DNA of 60,000 bases, taken from the NCBI GenBank assembly GCA_914767715.1, contig OU612070.1, positions 11,179,501 to 11,239,500 of the forward strand, read 5' to 3'. Both the position numbers and the translations under genes were made by a program. Positions within the stretch are counted from its first letter, which is position 1; each line of letters begins with the position of its first letter. Below are positions 35,088 through 46,300 of the stretch, in pieces. The notes beneath the pieces were generated by a model. It searched no databases. It was not told where the DNA came from and saw only the letters and a program-made list of their open reading frames with translations. The stretch comes from Membranipora membranacea (taxonomy: Eukaryota > Bryozoa > Gymnolaemata > Cheilostomatida > Membraniporidae).

Positions 35088-37206
35088 CATAAATTACACT
35101 ATTTCAAGCCTGAGTATATATCTCCTCTAGGGTATATGTTGCCAGCAACAGATACAGAAATATACCAAAAACATGATTAATATTTTAGTTTTTACAGGTT
35201 TGAATCATCTTTTAATTAGATTGAAAATTAATAACCTAGTTAATATGACAGCTGAGACAACTTCCATTACCATCATCTATTTTCAGTGTCATAAATGAAA
35301 TTCATTGAAAGCCACACACAGAGCCAAACGCTAAAAAATCCTCCCACGCATTTCACACCTGGCTGTAACATATCTCAGCTCTGTGGATCCCATACAAAAG
35401 ATGGATTATAAGTCTTCTGAAAATGATAATCACTAGTAGCAATTAAATTTTGTTGTATCCAAATTGTGTTGTCCAAATTTAATATTGTTATGAAAAGTGT
35501 GGTGTGAGATCTTTCTCAAGTAAATTTGTGTTGATAACCCTGAGGACTTTCAGAGGGTTTCATTCCATCACCAAGGGACCTGTTCATGTTGTTCATATCC
35601 CTCTGTCCTGCTGTATTATACTCTAGTATGCACTATTCCAGTATCCCTAGACATTCATTTTTCGCTAATCCCTAACGCACGGTTTTCCTATGGTGTTCTA
35701 ATCATAACCCTAGGGCTAGAAGGTCTGTCACCCTAAATTTTTTTTAGGTGTCCCCAGTCACGTAGTGTAAAATCACAAAACTGAATTTGCATAATTTTCT
35801 GAGATATAGTTTGATGCAAACGAGAATAGCCGCTGTGGTAATAATTTTCAACGTACATAATAAAAATAATTGTAAAAGGAATCTTTAGTAAATCTGTAAT
35901 CTTTATGACTTCCTATGTGTAAGGCTCATCTGTGAATCACCATAAGTCATCGGTGAGTTACCGGCTACCTTGGGCCGCATCCTGTGATGTTCAATCTGCT
36001 GTCCCGCTTATTTTTTCAAATCCTGTGCCGATGAATCAAAAACTGTGAAGTGTGGCTTTTGTGTTCAATATTGATTGATTTAAAATTCATTGATAAATGT
36101 ACGCACCACGCACACGCATGCACGGCTTAAGATTGAATACAAATTTGATGAGTAGGACCAACAAGTTACAACATTCAGACTTTGCTCTTCCGTGTCTGAA
36201 AAACCACAAAACACACCCCATAAAGGAAAGTTATTATTAGATAGCGTAGTGAAATGAATAATTATCCATTCCAGTAGCAGCAAAATGAAATCATTTTCTC
36301 TATTATGATGATTTGTAAAGTCACTGAATGTGACTGTATGTCCCAAATTTCCAAGAACTGTTGTAAGCGCATCCGAGTAAATTTTTAAACAAATAAAAAT
36401 TTTTAAACAAAGAAGTAATAAGTAGGCCTATTATATCATCGTATTATTCACACCATACACTGTTGTATCTATCCAATTTCAGGGAAAAGAGCATACTTGT
36501 GAGAATATAGACAAGGCATGATATTAAATAATACATAAAAAAACAGGCATAACGAGGAAGAGTTCTCCCTCCCCCTGCACAGGCCGGCACGCTTCATTCA
36601 TCAATAATAATAATCCTAAGCAATTTTTCTCCAGTGGTGATAATGGGAGGATTTACTAGGAAAACAGCTTTGCCAGCAATAAAACTACACTCATCACTTT
36701 TAAAATAGACAAAAAAACACATATTTTACTATTTTTAGTAACATAACTCCATAAATTCAACAACATAAATTCCATATAATGCCGTAATTAGTCTTGAAAT
36801 ATGAAGCTTGATGGGTACATGTCTCAACAGAGATCACAAAATATACACCAGCGCCTTCTTATCTGAGCTGGCTCATCCTTGAGACGTGCTCTGCACAACT
36901 ATCTGATGACGCAAGAAAATATCTGGCTCCCTCATTGCAGCCTCGCTCCTAAAGCAACAACAATTTTGCTGCCAAACACGATTTCTCTGCCAATTTTTTG
37001 GAAGTGGTGATCCGACCTTCTGATTTCAGCCAACATTTCAACCAACATGGAAGTTGGTTGAATTTATCTGTAGATATGGTGTAACCCAGCTTTCCTATTA
37101 AAAATCCAAAGATATGGAATAAAGTATTGCAGATCTTTACCAACATGTCTGTTGTTTAGAGCACACGGGTTATTTTGTGCTTTGTTAAAATAGATATTGT
37201 TTTCCC

Positions 37207-37254
37207 CTCCGGGGGGCCGTCGGACGGTGGGCAAAGTCTGGGGGACTCAGACTA
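37207..37254 (+). repeat. Family D element D3
   Basis: GGGGGGCCGTCGGACGGTGG then GCAAAGTCTGGGGGACTCAG and ACTA. This is the clearest copy. Confidence 0.65.
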
Positions 37255-37433
37255 AGATATTGTATATTATTATTTTAGAAGAATATTTAATAATTGTTTT
37301 GTTTGACTCCATTTATATGTAATGTAGAGCCAGGTTAACCAGATGGAGCACCCTAGAATACAAATTGTGTGCTTTTTCCTCTTACCTTGTCAATTACAGT
37401 TCAATATCACCATATTTGTATTCTAAATTTTAG

Positions 37434-37601
37434 GATTTCTGGCACAAAGCGACAACGAGAGAAAAGAAAAGTCACTTCACCATAGAGCTCATTGAACAAT
37501 TTGTGACTGGTTTCTTTGTAATAAATACCAGTTCAAACGAGCAGCTCTGTTGGGTCAACAAGTTTTCGGCCTATTCCAGATTCAGAGTGCGCTATTTTTA
37601 G
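37434..37601 (+). pseudogene. Possible transposase C-terminal remnant (piggyBac-like?)
   Basis: The frame opens after an AG and reads DFWHKATTREKKSHFTIELI then EQFVTGFF and on to TAG, 56 codons with no ATG. TREKKSHF...IELIEQFV recalls the segment near the end of piggyBac-type transposases where a Lys-rich stretch precedes a hydrophobic helix. The match is from memory and weak. The downstream sequence is broken across frames. It could be chance. Confidence 0.2.
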
Positions 37602-38226
37602 TCTTCCAAATTCTTATTTCATTATCGAATTCTCTCAAGAAAGTCCGTATTCACCCCACCGTTAAGATCGGAAGGACATTGCGCCGCGCAACCTGTCAAG
37701 TACTTTATTTCTGGAACGGAAAGAGTTTTGAATGAACGCTGACTGCCAGGACTGTCTAAATCTTGTTATAGCTTCAAGAGCCATCAAGACGATAATTTCA
37801 TTGTCTGAACGTGGAAAGCAGCTGGCGAGATTATCTTTGGAATTTATTGGAAAGGAGAGAAGTTAGGCCAATTGGAATAAGTCCGTGGGCTTCGACAGGA
37901 TGTGGAGCTACTTATCGCTTAATCACATCCCAGTTTGATTGAGCCTGGTGTTGTTGTGACACGTCAGTAGGTCGGATCACATTGAACCTGCTATCCATTG
38001 TCTGCTTAATACGTCTGCATATACGAAGCTATCCGCTATTGGGTAGCGCTAAAATCTACAAAAAATGGATCGATTGTCACGATTGGACAGCCGATACAAT
38101 AAAATAAGACAAACTGTGATTGATCACTGTTTAAACCCTTGCATAATAAAGGATACTTGACAAAGTCAGGATGGAATTATAGGCTGTACTATTGAGTATT
38201 ACTGTCATGGTATTAAGTTCTTAGGG

Positions 38227-38235
38227 TATATAAAG
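38227..38235 (+). promoter_or_regulatory. TATA box of MGRL gene 3
   Basis: TATATAAAG, with a TCATAC initiator-like site near 38257, 30 bases downstream. The 5' leader would be about 140 bases. Confidence 0.55.
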
Positions 38236-38400
38236 CCAGCGGAGTCTAACACAGAATCATACAATTCGTAAAGCATCACAACAGCTAAAGCAAAGCTAGC
38301 ATTACAGTTTGAAAATCTGCTTATAATCCTGAGAACTATTTCAGCGCTTCAAACTCTTTCATTTCATTCATATTTTGAACTCAAAACCAACAAAACAAAC

Positions 38401-39039
38401 ATGGGTCGTCTCTTTGCTAACAAGGAATTCTTCGAAATCTGCGATATGACAGAGGAATCAACTATTCACTCTGATACAGCCGAGTCATCTAACCCACAGC
38501 AGCAACAGCAGACATGGGGAGCAGATCTGATTGTTGACTGCACCTGTAGGACATGCCAGGTAAGCATCGATCTCTCTCTACTTTAATCATTTGGATCATT
38601 TCGATAGAACAATAATTTCGAGAAGAAAAATTCATAACAGGGCTGCTGCCATTTCTTGATAGAGATGTTTCTACAGTCTTAAAATCATTGTATTCAAAAG
38701 AGCAAGTTGATAAGTGTTTACAAAGCAACCGTTTCTATCTAACCGATAGGTAATATTTAGAACAAGCATTTCCATTAATGCAATTAATATTCACAACTCC
38801 ATTTATCACTTTTATAGCAATGTCTGCCTGAGATCTCACTGATGGAAGGAAGCCGCCAAAGATTCTATAACGCACAGCAGCAGCAGAGGGCCAACAATAT
38901 TACTAACGAGGTAGAGACCACAACGTCAAGAAACGGCAGCTTTTACATGGAAGAAGATTTAACAGTCAGCATAAGAAGCCAGGAATACTCTGCAGTTATA
39001 GACAGTTTACCTCTTAGCAACTTCTACCATTTATACTAA
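38401..39039 (+). CDS. MGRL small protein 3 (two exons, 126 aa), unknown family
   Basis: Exon 1 is 38401-38559 and exon 2 is 38818-39039, with a 258-base intron (CAG|GTAAGC, ttttatag|CAA, phase 0). The protein begins MGRLFANKEFFEICDMTEES, then a Gln run, then DLIVDCTCRTCQ joined to QCLPEISLMEGSRQRFY. A second Gln run and an acidic-aromatic end (MEEDLTVSIRSQ, LPLSNFYHLY) follow. It is Cys-richer than its relatives and lacks the PTVL end. No signal peptide is seen. It is the same orientation, intron position and core promoter type as the genes at 26351 and 30201, so a local tandem family. Family and function not recognised. Confidence 0.72.
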
Positions 39040-39791
39040 GAAAATTATATTGTTTTCATTATATTTATGCTGCTGATATCCATAAATTTTTATCCTATGT
39101 ATTTTTTATTTATTTTGTACGAACTACTGTTCTTCTTTGTCGCTTGATGCCAAAATTTATCGTTGTTAAAGCCACTATATAAAACAAGTCCAAAGAGCTG
39201 CTGTGTTCTTCATGCTAGCAATATTTATATTTATGAGCTCATCAAAATGGTCAAATAAGATGGCCCAAAAATAAACAAAAATACAAAAATATCCAAGACT
39301 ATCTAGTAATCAATGAAATCTAGCACGTTTGATTTTGAAAAAAGGTTACTTTATTTTTTATTTGTTTAACGACTTTTCTTGGAAAGTTTACAGTTTAACA
39401 GAGTAGTTAAAAGTAACTTGTTGACCCAATGGTTACAAAATTATTTAACACAGCAGCTTGATAAGGTAAAAAAAACTTGTACAAAAACCAGCTGCAGGTG
39501 GCTTCCGCCGCGTAAAACGTCAAACTCAGCTTAGGATGCAAATTAACTACAGGGACCAATATTTTGAGGCATGGTGAGTGGTAAAAGATATCCCATGATT
39601 CATAGTTCACTCTCATATTACATAAAATTCTGTAGCTATCGTCTTGTCTGATGGATAATGGTCATTGGATATGACCCTAAACAATAAATTCCAATATCGT
39701 TCATTACTGTCTGTATCCCAAGCTGGGTATGCGTAGGATTATGAAGGATTAGCCTTGAAAAGAATTTACATCGGACGACATTTTGCAGGGA

Positions 39792-39904
39792 TAGATCAAG
39801 TTGAATCCAATTGCCTGTATCCCAGTTGCTCCTTTACACTGCGGTGTGACCGGTGGAGGGGGAGCAGCTCCAAATGCAGGCAAATGGACCAAACTTGGTC
39901 TAGG
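39792..39904 (+). mobile_element. Family B element B3
   Basis: It starts TAGATCAAGTTGAATCCAAT and ends with GCAGGCAAATGGACC and CTTGGTCTA, inverted copies of each other. Inside is a second inverted pair (AGTTGCTCC / GGAGCAGCT). It is intergenic, after the third MGRL gene. No clear target-site duplication is seen. Confidence 0.75.
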
Positions 39905-41111
39905 ATAGCTCAATAACTGCTTTGCCTTACAAAAAAACTAGAAATTGACACTTTTTACAAAATACCTTCTCTGACCATTTGCGATTGTGACCATACTCAT
40001 ACAAAAATACATATGGAATCTCCTGTTTCTTAGTTTCAGCTATTTTAAGTGCTAAAAAGATAAAAAATTTTATTGTTGCATCCGATATCATGGTGTTGAT
40101 AAAAGTGAATGTTTACAAATAGTGGAATGGCGGTAGAGGTATTTTATTATCATCCACAGCCCTGGTGGGAGCACCTAATTTAGTTTGTCTGAGCAGGGAG
40201 TAACAGCAAAGAGGAGTGATGACCACTTGTATTTAGTTGCCAATGGTCGCCTCTGAAAAATTTTGCATTCCTTGAAATTGTGACCCAAGTCTTGCTCCTT
40301 GGTCTCAGATATTGACTACTTTTGGGGCAGATGACGCTTTCTATGGCCCGGAAATTTTTTTTATGACCCCTAGGGTGACAGATGTCAGCAAAACTCTATT
40401 TTAACCAACAAGTAGACCTATATTCTGAATGGAAAAAAGTGTCTAAAATAAGTTTATAAATATGACAATAAAACTAAAAAATTGGCCCCAAACAATGAAA
40501 ATTCAGTGTTATACCCTGTGATACCGTGTGAGAAACCATGATGTTGCTTGGTTTTTTTGTCTCGGTATCAGTACGGGTCTACGGACTGGATCCTGATTGG
40601 GCACAGGAGCATTTGAGGCCGGATGCTCTTCCTGACAAAAAAACACAAAATGTGACCAGTTTTTAGACAGAAATATCTCAATCGGAACCTGCCACTAAAA
40701 CAAAACCGCTGTTTATTGTCCATCAATATCATTATTCCGTTGACATGCAGCTGTGTCTGTGTAAAATGAAGCCTTACACGGAAAGGGAATGTTTGTCAGG
40801 TTTCTGGGTCCAAGAGAAAAGGTCAGAATCTATTCCGTGCCAAACCCTATATATGGGGGCGAGACCATTATATACATCATGCACTTACTCACAAACAATT
40901 TACGAGCTGATAATGAACTTTTACGGATTACTACGAGTATTGTCTTCGCAGCAAACATGGCTCTGACTCATTAGAAGTTTAGTTGCTCAAAGTCTACCGA
41001 GGCTGCTGGTGGCAGCATTCCATTATTATCAGCCTCCTGACTAAAGTTAGTCAAGATATAACTGTGACTGGAAGTTTAGCTGCTTTCAATGGTGTTCTTT
41101 GTGAACCAGCT

Positions 41112-41346
41112 AAGACAAGAATGATGATGCATTGCACATAAATTTGAATAGCAATTTTGGTTGGTATTTATCTGGTTCAGCCAGCAAAGCTCAAGAAATA
41201 ATCGGTAGCAACAATAATAATTATTATAGTTGCTATCTATTATTTCTTGAGCTTTGCTGGCTGAACTGGATAAATACCAACAAAAATTGCTATTCAAATT
41301 ATTTTATCACATTTAGTTGCAATGCATCGTCATTCCCGCCTTGTCA
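41112..41346. mobile_element. Long inverted repeat (about 235 bp hairpin element)
   Basis: Arms of about 110 bases meet near 41220/41221 (AATAATAA / TTATTATA). The arms share TGGTATTTATCTGGTTCAGC, CAGCAAAGCTCAAGAAATAA, TTTGAATAGCAATTTT and outer ATGCATTGCA, with few mismatches and a roughly 13-base insertion in the right arm. It is a non-autonomous foldback element. Both strands yield nearly the same spurious peptide because of the symmetry. Confidence 0.88.
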
Positions 41347-41440
41347 TGGTGGGGGAGGCACTGTCTGTGGCCAATGACCTTTGCTGTGGTTCAGTGACTG
41401 GTCATTTCCTGAATTTGTCATCTGGATCTATGTTTCGCAG

Positions 41441-41720
41441 GCTGATCAAATCAGTCAGCTGAGTGGATCTGCAAGCAGTGTAGCCGTTGGGAGTAAAATA
41501 CTCATCGTGACTTGCACTGATCTACATCAATGTAGTGCTTCTCCTTCAAGAAGACAATGTAACAATCTTTGTCTGCAAATTGAGGAATTTTTGATATTGG
41601 TTATGTTATGTTGGCTTCACCCTTCATTGTATTGGCTCGATATAAATTGGAATAAAACTGTGTACTGCCACTACCATGACACAGAAGATCCCAAGACAAA
41701 TGCATTTAAACATAAAATAG
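41441..41720 (+). other. Exon-like open stretch, unrecognised
   Basis: Bounded by ATGTTTCGCAG and AATAG|GTATGTG, it reads open in one frame for 93 codons (ADQISQLSGSASSVAVGSKI through DPKTNAFKHKI). Phase 0 in and 1 out. I recognise nothing in it and see no partner exon. It may be an exon of an unseen gene or part of a mobile element next to the hairpin at 41112. Confidence 0.2.
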
Positions 41721-42424
41721 GTATGTGAAAAACAATTGAAATCAAAATGTCAAACACTGTAAGCACGTTATAGACGATACTATTACTTACTAGTCATGTT
41801 AATGTTATTACTGATAAACTGCATTTGCAAACTTTATAATTACTGCATTCTCATAACCAAAACATGCTGACACCATCATATTGCGAAATAAGTGTGAAAT
41901 AAGCTCTACCTATCAATTATCATCCAGCTGTTTTGAGAAAAAGATATTTGCTTGTCTTCTATTGGTCAGTTAGTAAGAAAGAAATCTTTGAGGAATTCTA
42001 TAACTAACAATAATATCAGCCCTCTTAGGGTAGATTATGTGATTAGGCATGACACACTCAAATTTAACAATGGACACAAAACAGTGATTATAATCGAATT
42101 GACAGCTATACGACACTGGACACTAGCATGACGTCACAGCCAGTGAGATTAAAGCATCGGCGGGCTCTTCTTAGCGACGACTGGCAGCCGAAATCCCTGG
42201 AGATATGGATTCTTTAGCTCATGTTCCTCATTGCTCTACAAAAATTACACAAATCTATCAAAACATCATATTGTAATCTTTTCATTGCTTGCGTCAAACG
42301 CTGACAGCGTGAAATCAAACTTTGTTATGATTTAGCAGCCCTTATAATGATAGTGGTCTGCAATATCAGAAATATCTGAATGATGACATTTACAAACAAA
42401 TTCTTGTCTCACTTCAAGTGGTCA

Positions 42425-43128
42425 GAGCTGGTCTTTGAGGTCAATAGCAAAGATTTCATAGGTATCAGAATGCCATCAAACATGTTATTATATCTTGAAT
42501 ATTATATATTGAATATAGTGCGTTGTGTAAAATTATTTTGCGGGTAATCTCACATTTATTTCAATCAATCATGTCCTGAAATCGCACTGACTTAAAAGCT
42601 GTCATATTTTGTGGACGCCAAGGCCAAATAAAGCCAAAAAACAGTGATTCCGGTGAAAAAACCCAAAAACCATACAATCTGTTAACCTTATGAACTTTTT
42701 GAAAAAATAACCATCTCGTGCCAGTCACGAGACAATAGGGTTTTATTGAGAATGAGGAATTTCAGGAATATATTTTATTATTATTTATTTATTATATTTG
42801 TGGAAATTTACTTTCGATTGTCAGTGAAACCTTAGGCAGAGGTGTCATAATTTTTAGACTCCAAGGCCAAATAAAGCCAAAAAACAGTGATTCCTTTACG
42901 AGATCCAAAATCCTTGCAACCCGTTAACCGTGTGAACTTTTTGAAAATCATTTTTCTTAGTATCCCCATCTTGTGCCAGTCACGAGACAACAGGATTTTA
43001 TCGATACGTTGAGGAATATAATTTATCATTCTATTTATCTATTGTATTTATGGAAATTAACTTTTGATTGTCAGTGAAGCTTTACGTGTCGGTGGTCAGT
43101 GGAAGTTTGACGTAGAGTTAGAATGCAG
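42425..43128. repeat. 0.7-kb direct duplication, copy 1
   Basis: It matches 47879-48590 almost throughout, from GAGCTGGTCTTTGAGGTCAA to TAGAATGCAG. Internally it holds two units, each with CCAAGGCCAAATAAAGCC and AAAAAACAGTGATTCC, offset by 243 bases (42618 and 42861). It lies just downstream of the SCG5 3' end. Confidence 0.92.
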
Positions 43129-43314
43129 TTCCTGGTTTCCGCTCAATAATGATAATCATAATGTTATTTTATAAAAGTCCAACATCCTGCATAATTCTTT
43201 TTCTAGTATTTTAGACCAATTGACTTTCTGATCATGATGGGCATGGCATACCCTAGAATGCACGTAAAGTATATAAACACTCTTTGTGGGGCTTCTAATC
43301 TTTATACAATTTAA

Positions 43315-43383
43315 TCAAGTACAAATAAGCGGACATGGATTATTATAGTAGCATGGATCATCTTCAAATGGTGAGGATATATC
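43315..43383 (-). CDS. SCG5: SCG5 probable terminal exon 7
   Basis: After acceptor atacaatag this phase-0 exon reads DISSPFEDDPCYYNNPCPLI then CT and TGA. The frame is closed by a TAG exactly at the acceptor, so the exon cannot start earlier. SPFEDDP recalls the acidic end of vertebrate 7B2 (PHFSDEDKD). The polypyrimidine tract is poor. A plus-strand TATA and a mini-ORF overlap it, so this call is tentative. Confidence 0.4.
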   Translation of the reverse strand, partial: DISSPFEDDPCYYNNPCPLICT

Positions 43384-46300
43384 CTATTGTATATATCCTG
43401 GTTATTATGAAGGTTAGGAGTAGCGCAGTGATGATAATGACATTCCGTTATTTTTCATTAATAATATGTTGCCCCATAACAATTAGATTTGTCTGTTCTA
43501 ATACTGTAGATTGATGACTTGACTTAATTATAATTATCTTCACAGTGTCAAGTGTTAACCCATATACTATCACAGAGTTAAAGGTTATATCCTTACTCTG
43601 TGATATTATACAAGAGCTTTACTGTTTTAAACCCATACCTAAGTGACTTCTGTTTTATACGCTGTACATCATAGATCTTGGGCCTTTAAACTGCTGTTTT
43701 AGAATAAGATAGCTAAAATTTCTGCTCATGCAAACTTTTTTGTGTATATGCTAAGCTTGTGGGTAGTGGCTCCCCATTATATACTATAATTGAACACCAT
43801 ATAAGGTTTAACCATTGAGTTAAGTGTTGTGGGGTGGGGTGGTGGGGGGTTAACATTACCGGCAGCTCGGTCAAAGTTTAAGACGCCCTGGCTACTTACA
43901 CGTTTATAAATGCTGTGAGGTGGACCTCCTTTCTTAGCAGTAAGACTCTTTCTTTTCTCACCGACGGACATGTACGGGTTCTGCAAGAGACAAGAAAACA
44001 CAAAGTGAAATCAGTATCTTGGTACTGGGTCAAGGCCGTATGATCAGACAGGGTCAGAAAGATTCCTCTAGGACAGCTGTGGAATCTTTAACAAACCTTG
44101 CAGACTACCCAGAGACCAAAGCATGTTATAGTCAGGCAGTAAGCTATTATAATATTCTGTCAGATTTGCACTCTTTCCACCATAAATAATTCATGCCAAT
44201 GAATTTTTTACCATGCAAATCTGACAGAACTTTATCATAAGTAACTGCCTGGCTACAACATGCTTTGGTCTCTGGGTGGTCTCTGGGTGGTCTCTGGGTG
44301 GTCTCTGGGTGGTCTCTGGGTGGTCTCTGGGTGGTCTCTGGGTGGTCTCTGGGTGGTCTCTGGGTGGTCTCTGGGTAGTCTTTACCATTTAAAATTTCTA
44401 TTTTTCTTCTTCTAAACCACATTAAACTATTCTGTAAAGCTTCCTTCATTTAAACTAACATAGCTTGGTGACATTTGAATTTATTTCAGAATAAGTGCAA
44501 CGCATGCACCCATTCAATATTCGAAGAATTAGGATGGATATTATCACGTTTTGACTGTAGCGGTAGGAAGACAGCACAAGTGCCAATGAACTGAGTGGGT
44601 GCTGTGATGCGAGGCATGCTTGACCAAAAATTTCACCAACTGCTAATTACGATGGAAATCAGTGAACTTGCCACAAGTACAGCTCAGCCAGGAATCTAGA
44701 GCTGCTCCAATTTTCTCAAATGTCAAAAATATTTTTAATGCTGTGATACTGAATATATTTTAAATGGCTGAATAATAAAATAGGATCTAAAAAAGTAAAA
44801 TAGAATTTAAGTTTGATTCTTGTCTGTTTTTTGTCTACAATTGCACCAAATTATATTATCACCCAAGAAAATATTCATCTATCTTCTGAGACTAGAATTT
44901 TATTTCTTATTGTACAAGCTCTAGTTTAGAACAGTGAAGTCTTAATGCCATGACACAAGAAAGAGACAAGTGTTAAAGTGACAAAATTACTACCCATACC
45001 TCCCTCCCCCTCAACACTTAGAACAATGTACTAAAGTTTATACAAAATGCCTACATGCGGCATGTAATTATTATCCAAAAGTCGGTTGATTATTTGATAG
45101 GAAATCCTCCCCCACATCATAATGCATAATTATTGTGTTGAATATACTTTTGGCTGAGTTTTGAATTATAAAGAGCTATTAGTCAACTCAATGAACTCCC
45201 TCTTCCTCAGAAGAGGGAGTTCATTGGTCCACTACCTAGCACATACCATCATAACAACATTACGAATTATGATTAGGACACAAGATTACTTTTATATTGC
45301 CTTTTTTTACACAGAAAGATGATTTTTGCGGAAAATCTCTTTCTATCAGTTATGTTGAGTAACTTCTTAGTTTTGGGTTGTTAGAAGAATGAATGATTTC
45401 AGCTGCCTTATAGTAGATATGAAATCACAGGCTAAGGACATAATACTATGTCCTCAATCTGTGATCGAATGTCCTTACTCTGTGATTTCATATCCAAGCA
45501 TAGACATAAGATCAAAAAGTACTCTGTGATTTCATCCAAATCCAAGCACAGACATTTGATCACCGAGTAAGAACATATGTCCTTACTCGGTGATCAAATG
45601 TCTGTGCTTGGATTTGGATGCTCTTTGCATCTGAATAGGCCCTAATGAAGCGAATATTGATAAGTTTAAAGGTCATTTTGATATTAATAAACACGGAAGC
45701 TTTGCGGTTCTTCTAGTAAAGGAGATTTTTTGCACGTTCACAGGACGGACACTTTATTATTACTGCCTCTTTACATTTTTGATTTAGCTCGTATTGGTCA
45801 AGCTTGATATTTTGTCATACATGTAACATTGATCAAGCACGATCCAATTTGCCTGCATTTAGGTTTTGAGCCGCCGGCGGCTCACCAGAAGACCCTTGAT
45901 CTACATGTAACATACCTTTAAATCGCTGGTGTTATCCTCGTTAAATATTCCATTCATGTAGTCATCAAAATTATTCCCAGCAACTTCTGGAACTTCCTAT
46001 AAAATATAATCATTTTTGCCATTAGACATCAGCTCTATGAATGAATTCCAAAGCAATCCCACAATGCAACATTTGGAAATTCCCATGTCATCTAGACCAA
46101 ATATGTGTGAGTTGCAGTGGTAATCCCAGATGAAACATTGCATGATGGGATACTGGGCACTTGTGAAAATTAAGACTCAAAGTATAGGAAAATATCGGCC
46201 TGTCACATCAAAATATGTCCTTAATGCTGAATGAGGCTCAACCAAACAAAATGTCATCAACAACTTTGTTAAGACTAATGCCGCTGGGAGGCCATGAGGT

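Larger units (their letters stand above)
30731..38226. other. Intergenic region between MGRL genes 2 and 3
   Basis: About 7.5 kb without a supported gene. An AATAAA at about 31302 may end gene 2. It contains family D copies at 32793 and 37207, family C at 34969, a TCCTCCCCT/AGGGGAGGA hairpin near 33815-33850, a repeated ATTTTTAAACAAA near 36382-36410, and a possible transposase remnant at 37434-37601. Confidence 0.6.
39040..43314. other. Intergenic region between MGRL gene 3 and SCG5
   Basis: It holds family B element B3, the long inverted repeat at 41112-41346, the exon-like open stretch 41441-41720, and the first copy of the 0.7-kb duplication (42425-43128). An AATAAA near 39269 may serve the third MGRL gene. 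The rest is unremarkable AT-rich sequence. Confidence 0.6.

Noticed and set aside
41076-41377. Paired frames on opposite strands with similar Asn/Tyr/Cys-rich peptides
   Set aside because: They are a by-product of the long inverted repeat, not two genes.
42832-43029. 65-codon minus-strand frame ending LALESKNYDTSA, also at 48285-48491
   Set aside because: It is present in both copies of the duplicated repeat, but the copies differ at amino-acid-changing sites only and by a 9-base indel. No promoter, splice or family evidence.
43336-43578. Plus-strand TATA-driven mini-gene (MDYYSSMDHLQM spliced to CQVLTHILSQS)
   Set aside because: It overlaps the likely last exon of SCG5 on the other strand, the product is only 23 residues, and it does not match the MGRL genes. 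Kept only as a question in the findings.
44391-44437. Minus-strand segment reading NSLMWFRRRKIEILN as the missing 7B2 furin-site exon
   Set aside because: The plausible borders give 46 nt, which would break the phase-0 join between exons 5 and 6. The donor GTAAAG sits at the end of the hairpin element.
44147-44449. Open frame with repeated PETTQRPPRDH units on the minus strand
   Set aside because: It is the translation of an 11-base minisatellite read as 33-base periods. The flanks are hairpin arms and there is no gene context.
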